Shown: positions 10,873 to 20,197 of the stretch, piece after piece | Numbering within the stretch: position 1 is the first letter of the stretch | How the letters are laid out: every line of letters begins with the position of its first letter | Source of the DNA: Oscillatoriales cyanobacterium | Lineage (GTDB): Bacteria; Cyanobacteriota; Cyanobacteriia; CACIAM-69d | Assembly: GCA_004292515.1 (NCBI GenBank) | Contig: RDXB01000057.1 | Coordinates: 32,868 to 96,867, forward strand | Direction: 5' to 3' | Length of the DNA: 64,000 nt | Translations under genes and position numbers: made by a program | Notes under the pieces: model-generated | Told to the model about the DNA's origin: nothing | Databases searched by the model: none | The model's input: the letters and a program-made list of their open reading frames with translations, nothing else

Positions 10873-11065
10873 GGTTTGCTCCTAGGTGCTTACTCCTCCA
10901 GCCTGAGCCAGCGGGACGATCGAAGGGAGGTCTGCATGGCTTCGTTGCTTGCCCCATCTTGCCACGAGGGACTGGGCGACGCAACGTACTGGTCCATTCC
11001 AGACACCCGCCACGACACACCTGCCACGACACACCTGCTACGACACACCTGCTACGACACACCCG

Positions 11066-11965
11066 CTACGACAAATCCAGATAGCGGGCCGAGCTGTCTT
11101 GGGGGCGCGCGTGGAGATATCGGCCCGTGGTGGCCACGCTGGCATGGCCCAGGGTGGCTTGCACGAGGTGAATCGGCGCGCCGCGATCGAGGCTGTGGCT
11201 GGCGTGGGCGTGGCGCAACCAGTGGGGCGACACGTTGGCCTCGATGCCGACTCGGCGGGCTGCCGATCGCACAATCCGCATCAACTGGGATGGGTCGAGG
11301 TGGCCCCCCTTGCGGCTGCGAAAAATCGGATCTTGGCGGACGGGAACTGGGGCGATCGCGCTGCGATAGGTTTGTAGTTCTTGCCACAGGCCTGCCGGGA
11401 GCAGGACGGCGCGGGTTTTGTTGCCCTTGCCGTAGACCGTCACTTGCCCACCATCATCGCGGGGCTGCAAATCTCGCCAACAAAGGCTACACAGCTCGCT
11501 GGCCCGCAACCCCGCCGCATAGAGCAACCGCAACATCAACCGATTGCGGGGCTGTGGCTCGGCCGCCAGCATGGTTTGCACTTGGGTTTCGCTGAGAATC
11601 CGTTCTGAGAGGGTGTCTTTGGTGCTGGGGACTTTGAAGGCGGCGGCGGGATTATCAGGGGCCAAGCCCATTTGGTGGGCAAACCGCAACAGGGATTTGA
11701 TCGCAGCGATCGAGCGGCCCAGACTGCTGGGGGCCAGGCGATCGCGCTCCAAGTCATCAAAAAAAGCCTGCACATCCATGGCGCTGACCTGCTCGATCGA
11801 TCCCCCCACAAAATCCAAAAACCGCACCGCATCCCGCCAGTAGTAGCGGCGCGTGTGGCGACTTTTGCCATGGAGCCACAGGGCCAGCAACCGATCGGCC
11901 GCCGGGTCGATCGGCTTGCTGGCTGAGTGAGTCGAGTGAGGGAGAGCGTCAGGGGATGGGCGCAT
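11066..11965 (-). CDS. Tyrosine recombinase (XerC/XerD-like)
   Basis: LRLLYAAGLRASELCSLCWRDL... SPHWLRHAHASHSLDRGAPIHLVQATLGHASVATTGRYLHA (R...HxLRH...GH...Y). Confidence 0.9.
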   Translation of the reverse strand: MRPSPDALPHSTHSASKPIDPAADRLLALWLHGKSRHTRRYYWRDAVRFLDFVGGSIEQVSAMDVQAFFDDLERDRLAPSSLGRSIAAIKSLLRFAHQMGLAPDNPAAAFKVPSTKDTLSERILSETQVQTMLAAEPQPRNRLMLRLLYAAGLRASELCSLCWRDLQPRDDGGQVTVYGKGNKTRAVLLPAGLWQELQTYRSAIAPVPVRQDPIFRSRKGGHLDPSQLMRIVRSAARRVGIEANVSPHWLRHAHASHSLDRGAPIHLVQATLGHASVATTGRYLHARPQDSSARYLDLS

Positions 11966-11983
11966 GATGGGTCGTGGATATTA

Positions 11984-12118
11984 TTGTCGTCAAATCGCCC
12001 ACAACGCTGATTCCACCGTGACGTGATTGTGGGGCAGCAAGGGGCTTAAGCCCCTTGTTACAACGGCTGGGACAGGAAAAATCAACTGTTTCAGACTCAT
12101 TACAGGAAATGACGACAC
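11984..12118. mobile_element. MITE family A copy (TIR GTGTCRTCATTTCCTG)
   Basis: TGTCGTCAAATCGCC...GATTCCACCGTG...GGGGCAGCAAGGGGCTTAAGCCCCTTGTTACAACG...TTTCAGACTCATTACAGGAAATGACGACAC. Confidence 0.85.
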
Positions 12119-12121
12119 ACC

Positions 12122-13561
12122 CTAACCCCCGATCGACATGGCGTTGCTGTAGAGCGAACCACCCCGCAGCAAGATCGCCATTTCGTTTTCACGCGGCGAG
12201 TGGCTGAGGGCGATTTCTTCGTTGATGCGCCCCTCCAAATAGAGCTTGTAGAGGATTTGATTCATGGTGCACATGCCCTCGTACTCCGATCGCGGAATAA
12301 TATCCTCCACTTCGTCCACTTGCCCTTTCTTGATGTAGTCGCGCACCGCATCGGTATTAACCAGCACCTCATAAACTGGTGCGCGCTTGCCGTCGGTGGT
12401 GGGCACAAGCGCCTGGGAAATACAGGCGACCAAGGCTTCGGCAATTTGCAATCGCACCGCCTCGCGATCTTCCGGTTGATAGAGCGCCAAAATCCGCTCG
12501 ATCGTCTTGACTGCGCCGTTGGTGTGCAACGTGCCAAAGACTAAGTGACCGGTTTGGGCGGCTTTCAGGGCTGTTTCCACCGTTTCCCGATCGCGCATTT
12601 CCCCAATCAAAATCACGTCGGGATCTTCCCGCAAGGAAGCCCGCAGCGCATTGGCAAACTCCATCGAGTGAATGCCCACTTCCCGCTGGTTGATCACCGA
12701 TTGACGGCTTTGGTGCACAAACTCGATCGGGTCTTCGATCGTGATGATGTGGCGGGCCATGGTGCGGTTGATGTGGTCGATCATCGCCGCCAAGGTGGTG
12801 GATTTGCCGGAACCCGTGGGCCCCGTAATCAAAATCAAACCCTTGTGGGAATGGCACACCTCCGAGAAGGTGGGCGGCAAACAAAGCTGCTCAAAGGTTT
12901 TGATATCCATCGGAATCAACCGCAACACCATCGCCGGCCCATTCATGGTTTCAAACAGGTTGATCCGCACCCGCGCAAAGGGATATTGGGCCGCCCCGTC
13001 AAAGTCGAGGGTTTCTTGGAACCGGCGAATTTCCAGATCATTGAGCACCTCCTGCATCCAGGCCATAAAGGTGTTGTCGTCAGTGATCGGATAGGTGGTG
13101 GATTGAATTTGGCCCCGGTTGCGAAATCGGGGTTCCCGTCCCACGGCCAAATGCACGTCGGAGTAGTTCTGTCGAAAGGCTTCTTCCACCAACTGGCGCA
13201 GGGTGGGCGCGCCGTCGGACACCTTGGCGCGGGGGAGGGGCCGGACGATCGGCTGGCCGTTGCCATTGGCGCTGTTGACTGGCTCGGGTGGGGCGGTTTC
13301 GCCGTTTTCACCAATCACCTGAAACGACCAGTCGGCCCGGCGATCGCCCAAGTTGACGCTGAGGTGATGGTTGCCGGGTTTGGGGAAAACCAAGTCCAGC
13401 CGCCAGGTTCCGTCTTTGGCCACTGCCGGGCCGGTCATCTTGAAGTCGTTGTTGAGGCTGACGACCAGGGTTTTGCCCGCGTCATCCGGGGTGGCTAGCC
13501 CTGCAACCACAAACCGTTGCAGAGGACGCACGGGCTGGGCAGGAGCCTGAACGATTTTCAT
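12122..13561 (-). CDS. Type IV pilus retraction-type ATPase (PilT family) with extra N-terminal beta-rich domain
   Basis: Walker A GPTGSGKSTT, Asp box, Walker B DVILIGEMRD, GHLVFGTLHTNGA; extra ~100 aa before the usual LRQLVEEAFRQNYSDVHLAVG start. Confidence 0.9.
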   Translation of the reverse strand: MKIVQAPAQPVRPLQRFVVAGLATPDDAGKTLVVSLNNDFKMTGPAVAKDGTWRLDLVFPKPGNHHLSVNLGDRRADWSFQVIGENGETAPPEPVNSANGNGQPIVRPLPRAKVSDGAPTLRQLVEEAFRQNYSDVHLAVGREPRFRNRGQIQSTTYPITDDNTFMAWMQEVLNDLEIRRFQETLDFDGAAQYPFARVRINLFETMNGPAMVLRLIPMDIKTFEQLCLPPTFSEVCHSHKGLILITGPTGSGKSTTLAAMIDHINRTMARHIITIEDPIEFVHQSRQSVINQREVGIHSMEFANALRASLREDPDVILIGEMRDRETVETALKAAQTGHLVFGTLHTNGAVKTIERILALYQPEDREAVRLQIAEALVACISQALVPTTDGKRAPVYEVLVNTDAVRDYIKKGQVDEVEDIIPRSEYEGMCTMNQILYKLYLEGRINEEIALSHSPRENEMAILLRGGSLYSNAMSIGG

Positions 13562-13780
13562 GGGCTGGTTCCGTAATATTGCGGATCGAGGTTCTTTGTT
13601 TCTAATCCAAAAGGGGGCAAGTTGTCAGCCGAAATAGTGGAGGAAGTAGCAAAAAACACGGAGATGATCGGAGATGATCGAGCCGGGTAGGGATGGAGAG
13701 AAATCAGCTCAAAGAGGGGGTCTGAGCAGTAGCTTTGGGCAAGGGCCAAGCCCCAATCGTCGTGGGGGCAAGGGGCTTAG

Positions 13781-13918
13781 GGTCTGTCATCAATTAGCTT
13801 GAAACCCTGATGCTGCCGTTAGCGGATCGTGGGGCAGCAAGGGGCTTAAGCCCCTTGTTACGACGATTGAGGCGTGGAAAATCGATAATTTCAGACTCAT
13901 TACAGGAAATGATGACAC
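13781..13918. mobile_element. MITE family A copy
   Basis: GGTCTGTCATCAATTAGCTTGAAACCCTGATGCTGCCGTTAGCGGATCGTGGGGCAGCAAGGGGCTTAAGCCCCTTG...ATTACAGGAAATGATGACACC. Confidence 0.87.
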
Positions 13919-13997
13919 CCCCTGGCGGGCTGAGTATCAATAATTTGGCGATAATTTGGCGATTGGGCGGTTCAGAATTGGGCGGTTCAGACATCTC

Positions 13998-15470
13998 CTA
14001 AGCTGGAACCCAGGTGCCGTGGAAGCCGAGGTTGACTGGGTGGGGCAGGGCCAGGCGGGCGATCGGGTCGGCCTCTAGCCGATCGCTGGGCCAGATCCAA
14101 ACTTCACCCTGATCGCTGCGGCCGTCGTAAATCACGCTGAGAATCCAGCCCGATCGCCCATCACCAGCCGGGTCGGGAACCAGCAGCGGTTCGGATGGGT
14201 AGCAGCCTTCCGGGATGGCGGCGTAGGTAATTTGCCCGGTTTGGGCATCGTGGCGGGCGATCGTCCCGAACTGTTCTTGCTTGAACTGTTCGGGATCGTC
14301 AAAGCCGGGCCGGTGGGTCGAAAGGTAGCTGTAGCGGCTGGGTTGGCCCACCTCAGAGGCGGCCACCGTGGGAAAGTCGCAGTGGCGATCGAACAGGAGG
14401 CGATCGCCCAAGAAGCGCTGCCCCTGCGGATCGAGATGAATTTCCACAAACTGGGCTTGGGCGGGGGTGGTGATTTGACCGCGCGCCACTTCCTTTAGGT
14501 GTTGGTTAGTGGCGAAATCCCAGTAGCGGGCCAGGGTGATGGACAGGGTTCCATCGGGATTTTCCCAGCCGTTGCCAAAGTGCCACTGAAACCAGGCGGG
14601 CGCTTCGATCGTGGCCACGCGCTCAAGACTGTCGCGATCGATTAGCCAAATTTGGGTGGGGCGATCGGCTTGCCAGCGCAGGGCATCGCTAAAACACTGG
14701 ACATTCAGCAGGGCCGGCAGCAAATCCAGGGCGATCGGCGGCGCACAAAACACCCAGTAGCGCCCGGCCAACACACAGTCGTGAATTAGGGAAACCGACG
14801 GGATTTTCAGGGCCCGCTTGCGTTGGAGCTTGCCGGTGCGATCAAACCGCCACAGCATCAGTTTGGGTTGCGGCCCCGGCAGGATGCCAAAGTTGTAGAC
14901 CTCGCCGGTTTGGGGATCGATTTTGTAGTGAGCGGCAAAGGTCTCGCCCGGTTGCAGCGCCCCACCCAAAGAGTCCAGCCCGATCGTGCTCAGATCGTCC
15001 AGATCCATCGCGTGGGGCCAGCCCCCTTCCCACAAGGCCAACAAGCGATCGCCCAGGGCCAGCACCGACGTGTTGGCGGCATTTTTCAGATCGCGCCCCA
15101 CCCGCTCCCACCAAGGTTTAGGGGCTAATTGACCATAGTTAGCAAACAGCCAGCGATCGGCCGCTTCCTCCGCTTGGTAGCCCGCCGTTTGCACCATTCG
15201 ATAGGTCGCTGTGGCTTGGGGGCGATCGCCTGATCGACCAAACCGCACCGCCAGCACCGCCCCATCTCCATCAAACCAATGGCCGGTGGACTGACCTGAT
15301 CGCTCCATGCGTCCCGGCCCATTGCGGTAGAGCGTGCCTTGCAACCCTTCGGGCAAGGCCCCGGCAATCAACCGCAGGGGCGTGGGGGCAAACTCGATCG
15401 CCGGTCGCTGCACGGCCGGCCACCACTGGGGATAGGTGGTGACTTGCTCTCGATCGGGACTCGCGACCAT
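13998..15470 (-). CDS. Carotenoid oxygenase family protein
   Basis: LPEGLQGTLYRNGPGRMERSGQSTGHWFDGDGAV... HDCVLAGRYWVFCAPP... LGFHGTWVPA. Confidence 0.9.
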   Translation of the reverse strand: MVASPDREQVTTYPQWWPAVQRPAIEFAPTPLRLIAGALPEGLQGTLYRNGPGRMERSGQSTGHWFDGDGAVLAVRFGRSGDRPQATATYRMVQTAGYQAEEAADRWLFANYGQLAPKPWWERVGRDLKNAANTSVLALGDRLLALWEGGWPHAMDLDDLSTIGLDSLGGALQPGETFAAHYKIDPQTGEVYNFGILPGPQPKLMLWRFDRTGKLQRKRALKIPSVSLIHDCVLAGRYWVFCAPPIALDLLPALLNVQCFSDALRWQADRPTQIWLIDRDSLERVATIEAPAWFQWHFGNGWENPDGTLSITLARYWDFATNQHLKEVARGQITTPAQAQFVEIHLDPQGQRFLGDRLLFDRHCDFPTVAASEVGQPSRYSYLSTHRPGFDDPEQFKQEQFGTIARHDAQTGQITYAAIPEGCYPSEPLLVPDPAGDGRSGWILSVIYDGRSDQGEVWIWPSDRLEADPIARLALPHPVNLGFHGTWVPA

Positions 15471-15818
15471 AGCACCTCGAATAGTTAAGAACGTTGGAAT
15501 GATGCGGGGAAGTGACTAGCTAAATGACTAGCTAAAACAGCCAGTGGACGATGCCCCATAGAAACAGTACAGCAGCCTGTAGGGTGGGCATTGCCCACCA
15601 ACTAACAGGAGCCTGTAGGGTAGGTATTGCCCACCAACTAACAGCTTCATAACATCTGCAAATAGCATCTGCAATCTGATGCACCAATCGTTTGAAGTAA
15701 AGGCTGTAGCTAAAACAGCTAGTGGAAAATGCCCCATAGAAACAGCGTTGGAGGCAGCATTGGAGGCAGCATTGGCTCAAGCAACCTTGCCAGAGCAATG
15801 CTCATCAACCCGCCAGCA

Positions 15819-16151
15819 TTAATACACCGGAATTTTGCGATCAATTTCAGCAGAATAAGCATGAATACCGCCCGTGATATTTTTCACTTGCGTATAGCCC
15901 TGGCTCATTAACCACTGACACATCCGAGCCGATCGCATCCCGTGATGACAAAGCACCCAAATTTCCTGATCAGGTTCCAAAATCACTTGAATTTTTTGGC
16001 TCCATTCTTCGTAGGCACTTAAGGGCAAATTAGTGAAACCCGGCAACTGGGCAATTTCTAATTCATGGGGTTCGCGCACATCCACCAACTGCACTGAATC
16101 CGCAGGGTTTTGTAAATGGCGTGCCAAGTCCTGTACGGTCACAACATCCAT
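15819..16151 (-). CDS. Rhodanese-like domain protein
   Basis: VQLVDVREPHELEIAQLPGFTNLPLS... IWVLCHHGMRSARMCQWL (active-site Cys loop). Confidence 0.9.
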   Translation of the reverse strand: MDVVTVQDLARHLQNPADSVQLVDVREPHELEIAQLPGFTNLPLSAYEEWSQKIQVILEPDQEIWVLCHHGMRSARMCQWLMSQGYTQVKNITGGIHAYSAEIDRKIPVY

Positions 16152-16279
16152 AAGAATCGGGTCTCCGATGCGTCCTTGAGTAGTGATTTTAAGCAGTAGC
16201 TTTGAGTAGTGGTTGCCGAATTGTCAGAATTGTCAGAATTGCCATTGGATTGGTGATCGATTGGCGATCGCCCCTCAGA

Positions 16280-16419
16280 GGATGTCTGAAAAGCCCAAAA
16301 AGCTACGCCACACCGATCCGCCACTGGTCTCAGTCATCGACAAAGACAAAAAGCCTAAGCCCTTTGCTACCACGACAATTGGTACTCGATTCGTGACACA
16401 AGATACTTTTCAGACATCC
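16280..16419. mobile_element. MITE family B copy 1 (TIR GGATGTCTGAAAAG)
   Basis: GGATGTCTGAAAAGCCC...AGATACTTTTCAGACATCC; ends 2 bp from the KirBac stop codon. Confidence 0.85.
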
Positions 16420-16420
16420 G

Positions 16421-17314
16421 CTAAGGAGTTGGGTATACTTCATCAAAGCGGTGATAGTCAACTCGCACAGAACCATCTCCATCCCATGACAAAATATCAA
16501 CAAATTGATGGTTTTCCAACAGGTCATCACTGGTGTAAAGATGCCTTGCATGAACTGCCTGGCTCATTTCGTCATCCAACCCTGTTAAGGAAACCACAAA
16601 CATGGCATCTTTTTGGTGAAATGATTCGAGCGATCGCCCATAAAGGGGACTATTGGCATCGATCGAATGCATCACCAGCCACGACAGGGCAAACATCGGG
16701 GATTGCGATCGCTGAAGTTGCAAATCCGTCAGCTTACGCAAATATTGCCCCTCGGTGGTGATCGTATCTTCAATCAAGACCACCGTAACTTGGGCTTCAA
16801 TAATTTGATTTTGGCGGCGATTGGCCATCCGAAACATTAGTGTCGGCTGTCCTTGATGGGAAGTCATCAAAATTGATCGACTAAAGCGCACACGGGCCGT
16901 GGGTCGAGAAAACCGAGCAAACATCAACCCCGTGGCTCCCGAAAATCCCATCAGTCCCACCAAGGCTTCGATCGCCGTCAAAAACTGTGTCCAAGGTTTG
17001 ACGGGATGCATGGCCCCATAGCCAATCGTGGCGATCGTTTGCACACTGAAGAAAAAGGCATCGGCAAACGATCCGGGTTTTGCGTTGGCAATGCCGCCCG
17101 GTTCCAGTAAATATAGGCTGGCAAAGATCAAATTTGCGATGCTGTAGCCCAAGATGACGATCGCCCAAAATTTGCCCCAGCCCAAGGTTAGTAGGAGATG
17201 ATAAACATCTTCCCAGGGGTGAAATTTGTGGCCCGTGCGCACCACTCGCAATTGTTGGCGATCGGCTGTGACTCGGCCGTACTTGGTGCTACGGGATGAG
17301 GGCTGTAGGCTCAT
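16421..17314 (-). CDS. Inward-rectifier-type potassium channel (KirBac-like)
   Basis: Filter TIATIGYGAM between two TM helices and an immunoglobulin-like C-terminal cytoplasmic domain; start at MSLQPSS. Confidence 0.87.
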   Translation of the reverse strand: MSLQPSSRSTKYGRVTADRQQLRVVRTGHKFHPWEDVYHLLLTLGWGKFWAIVILGYSIANLIFASLYLLEPGGIANAKPGSFADAFFFSVQTIATIGYGAMHPVKPWTQFLTAIEALVGLMGFSGATGLMFARFSRPTARVRFSRSILMTSHQGQPTLMFRMANRRQNQIIEAQVTVVLIEDTITTEGQYLRKLTDLQLQRSQSPMFALSWLVMHSIDANSPLYGRSLESFHQKDAMFVVSLTGLDDEMSQAVHARHLYTSDDLLENHQFVDILSWDGDGSVRVDYHRFDEVYPTP

Positions 17315-17405
17315 GATTGGGGGGGGCAAATGAACAGGCCAATACATATCTTTAGTGAATGCTCTCAACGATTGCCCCCATCGATCGCAATCTATTCAAC
17401 TATCC

Positions 17406-17969
17406 ATGGCTATTCGGATTTACGGTAATCGATCGCTCAAAACCCTGCCTGGTCAAGACACGCGCCCGACCGTGGCCCGGGTGCGAGAAGCGCTGTTCAA
17501 CATTTGGCAGGAAACGATCGCCGATTGTCGCTGGTTAGATATCTGTGCTGGGTCGGGATCGATGGGGGCGGAGGCCTTGGCTCGGGGGGCGGCGGAGGCG
17601 ATCGCCCTAGAACAATCATCGCGGGCCTGTGCGATCGTGCGCGACAACTGGCGATCAATCGCCCGACCACCTCAACAATTTCGCGTGTTTTGTGGCGATG
17701 CGGTGCGGTTGTTGGGCCAGCTCGATCGCCCTTTCGATCGCATCTATTTTGACCCGCCCTACGCTAGCGATTTATATGATCCAGTGTTGCAGGCGATCGG
17801 ACGGGGGGCGCTGCTGACCGTCGATGGGGAATGCGCGGTGGAATTTTCGCCCAAGTCCACCGCCAGCCAATGGCACCCCCTGGCCCAGGTAGGAGCATTA
17901 CGGCTCGATCAGGTCAAAACCTATGGCAACAGCGCCCTGGCGTTTTATCAACTCGACAACGATTGCTAG
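17406..17969 (+). CDS. rsmD: 16S rRNA (guanine(966)-N(2))-methyltransferase
   Basis: IRIYGNRSLKTLPGQDTRPTVARVREALFNIW... LDICAGSGSMGAEALARG... FDRIYFDPPY. Confidence 0.9.
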   Translation: MAIRIYGNRSLKTLPGQDTRPTVARVREALFNIWQETIADCRWLDICAGSGSMGAEALARGAAEAIALEQSSRACAIVRDNWRSIARPPQQFRVFCGDAVRLLGQLDRPFDRIYFDPPYASDLYDPVLQAIGRGALLTVDGECAVEFSPKSTASQWHPLAQVGALRLDQVKTYGNSALAFYQLDNDC

Positions 17970-17992
17970 ACAACAGCGAAAGAACTTCTAGG

Positions 17993-18225
17993 GCCTGTTG
18001 TCAAATCCCCGAAACCCTGATCCCACCGTGAGCAGATCGTGGGGGACAAGGGGCTTAGAGCGTGTCGTCATTTCTCCTGAAATCCTGATTTCACCGTTAG
18101 GAGATCGTGGGGAGCAAGGGGCTTAAGCCCCTTGTTACGACCATTACGACGATTGGGGCATAGAAAATCAACCATTGGGGCATGGAAAATCAACCGTTTC
18201 CGCTTGGCCCCAGGAAATAACGCCC
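17993..18225. mobile_element. MITE family A, truncated copy plus full-length copy in tandem
   Basis: Left arm 17993-18060, then GTGTCGTCATTTCTCCTGAAATCC...AAGGGGCTTAAGCCCCTTG...CCAGGAAATAACGCC. Confidence 0.82.
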
Positions 18226-18341
18226 CCCCTGACCCTGGCGCGATCCTGTGTTGTGGCGCACAACAACCACCCACAAGCCTGACGGATACTCAGACCATTG
18301 GGCGGCGCGTGCTGGCGATCGCCGCTGCTGCCAGAACAACT

Positions 18342-20096
18342 ATGAAACCCCGAATTGTGGTTTGCGGCTTGGGTCGCACGGGTTATAAGGTTTTTAATCT
18401 GCTCCACCAACAGGGAGCAAACATTACAGGCATTAGCGATCGCCCCTTGCCAGGTGTGGGGGCCGATTGGATTGTGGTGGGAGATCCCACTTCGGCGGCA
18501 GTGCTGCTGGCTGCGGGCATTGCTTCGGCCCAAACCCTGGTGTTGGTGGGCGATCGGGATGCCCAAAACCTGGCGATTTTGATGCAAGCGCGGCTGCTGA
18601 ATCCCCATTTGCGCGTGGTGCATCGTCTCTACAACTCCGATCTGGGCGATCGGCTGGATCTAACCCTGACGGATCACACCAGCTTGAGCGTGTCGGCTTT
18701 GGCGGCTCCGGCCTTTGTGTTTGCGGCCTTGGGCAGTCGGGCGATCGGGCAAGTGCGGCTGTTCGATCAGCTCTGGCCCATGCGCGAAGAGGCGATCGAT
18801 CCCCACCATCCCTGGTTGGGGTTGCCCCTGTCGGCCCTCTGGGATGATCGCAGCCGGATGTTGATCGACTACCTGCCCGCCCAGCCCTTTGACCATGCAA
18901 CAGGCTATATGCATCCCAATTTGATCTTGGCGTTGCGGGGCGATCGCCGGTTGCGAGCGGGCGATCGGCTGATTGTGGCGACCCGGCCTAAACCGCGATC
19001 GAGCCAACTCTCTTGGCAACAGCGACTCCGCGAATCACTGACCGGCTGGGCCCGTGTGCGTCACCAAGGAAAACCAGCCGCGATCGCTTTGATTGTGTTG
19101 CTGATGGCGGTGACCATTTCCACCCTGCTCTACGACATGGCGGCCAATGCCAGACTGTCGATTGTTGATGCGTTTTATTTTGCGGTGGGCACGATTACCG
19201 GAGCCGGCGGCAAAGAAGATATGCTCGATCGCGCCCCCGATGCTCTGAAAATCTACACGGCGCTGCTGATGTTGGCGGGTGCTGGCATTGTCGGTATTTG
19301 CTATGCCCTGCTGAATGACTACATCTTGGGCACGCGCCTGCAACAGGTGCTGGAAGTGGCTCGCCTGCCCCAGAGTGGCCATTTTGTGGTGGCGGGGCTG
19401 GGCGGTCTGGGCCTAAAGACGGCCCGGGAACTGCGGGCCCAGGGCTGTGAGGTCGTGGCGATCGAAGCGGATCCCCACAACCGATTTTTGGCCACGGCGC
19501 GATCGCTGCAAATTCCCGTGACGATCGGCGATGCCACCTTGCCCGAAACCTTGATGGCCGTGCGGATCGATCGGGCGGAGGGACTGCTAGCCACCACCCA
19601 CGACGAGCTGACCAACCTGGAGATTGGCCTGAGCGCCCGGGCCATTGCTCCGCGCCTGTCGATCGTTCTGCGCAATCAAGATCCGCGATCGGCCATGATG
19701 ATGCAGCAGGTGTTTGAGTTTGAAACCGTGCTGAGTCCGGTGGAGTTGGCCGCTCCCACCTTTGCGGCAGCGGCTTTGGGCGGGCGCATTTTGGGCAGCG
19801 GGGTCACGGGCGAGCGGCTGTGGGTGGCCCTCGGAACGCTGATTACCCCTCACCACCCCCTGCGCAATCAGGAGGTGGAAGCGGCGGCGATCGAGCTGGA
19901 TTTTGTACCCCTATATCTGGAGCGACCCAACCAAGTCACCATCCATGGCTGGGAACTGCTGTCGGCCGTGCTGGATGTGAACGATGTGTTATACCTCTCG
20001 ATTCCCGCTTGCCACCTCGATCGGCTGTGGCGCTTGAGTCACGATCGCCTGCTGAACCATGCCCATGACAAGAGCTTTCGCCGGGTCGATCGCTAG
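18342..20096 (+). CDS. Ion-channel-like protein with two TrkA-N/RCK-type NAD-binding domains
   Basis: Rossmann motifs VVCGLGRTGYKVF and VVAGLGGLGLKTA flank two TM helices and pore-like FYFAVGTITGAGGKED. Confidence 0.82.
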   Translation: MKPRIVVCGLGRTGYKVFNLLHQQGANITGISDRPLPGVGADWIVVGDPTSAAVLLAAGIASAQTLVLVGDRDAQNLAILMQARLLNPHLRVVHRLYNSDLGDRLDLTLTDHTSLSVSALAAPAFVFAALGSRAIGQVRLFDQLWPMREEAIDPHHPWLGLPLSALWDDRSRMLIDYLPAQPFDHATGYMHPNLILALRGDRRLRAGDRLIVATRPKPRSSQLSWQQRLRESLTGWARVRHQGKPAAIALIVLLMAVTISTLLYDMAANARLSIVDAFYFAVGTITGAGGKEDMLDRAPDALKIYTALLMLAGAGIVGICYALLNDYILGTRLQQVLEVARLPQSGHFVVAGLGGLGLKTARELRAQGCEVVAIEADPHNRFLATARSLQIPVTIGDATLPETLMAVRIDRAEGLLATTHDELTNLEIGLSARAIAPRLSIVLRNQDPRSAMMMQQVFEFETVLSPVELAAPTFAAAALGGRILGSGVTGERLWVALGTLITPHHPLRNQEVEAAAIELDFVPLYLERPNQVTIHGWELLSAVLDVNDVLYLSIPACHLDRLWRLSHDRLLNHAHDKSFRRVDR

Positions 20097-20197
20097 TCAA
20101 CAAGGCACGCTCTTGCAAGTCCTCGGCGATCACCGATCGATAAAGTCAGGTACGCCCTCTGAAATTTTAGAAACTACGCCCTCTGAAATTTCAGAAA

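Noticed and set aside
10985-11080. Regular short repeats as a CRISPR array
   Set aside because: Units are about 12 bp and contiguous, with no unique spacers; a simple tandem repeat. No cas genes anywhere in the window.
11066-11965. Tyrosine recombinase as the integrase of a genomic island
   Set aside because: No tRNA, attachment-site repeat, or phage/ICE genes beside it; neighbours are ordinary chromosomal genes, so a chromosomal XerC/D-like protein is more likely.
12545-13498. 317-aa plus-strand ORF opposite the PilT-like gene
   Set aside because: Fully antisense to a well-supported ATPase; His/Gly/Pro-rich composition typical of the reverse frame in GC-rich coding DNA.
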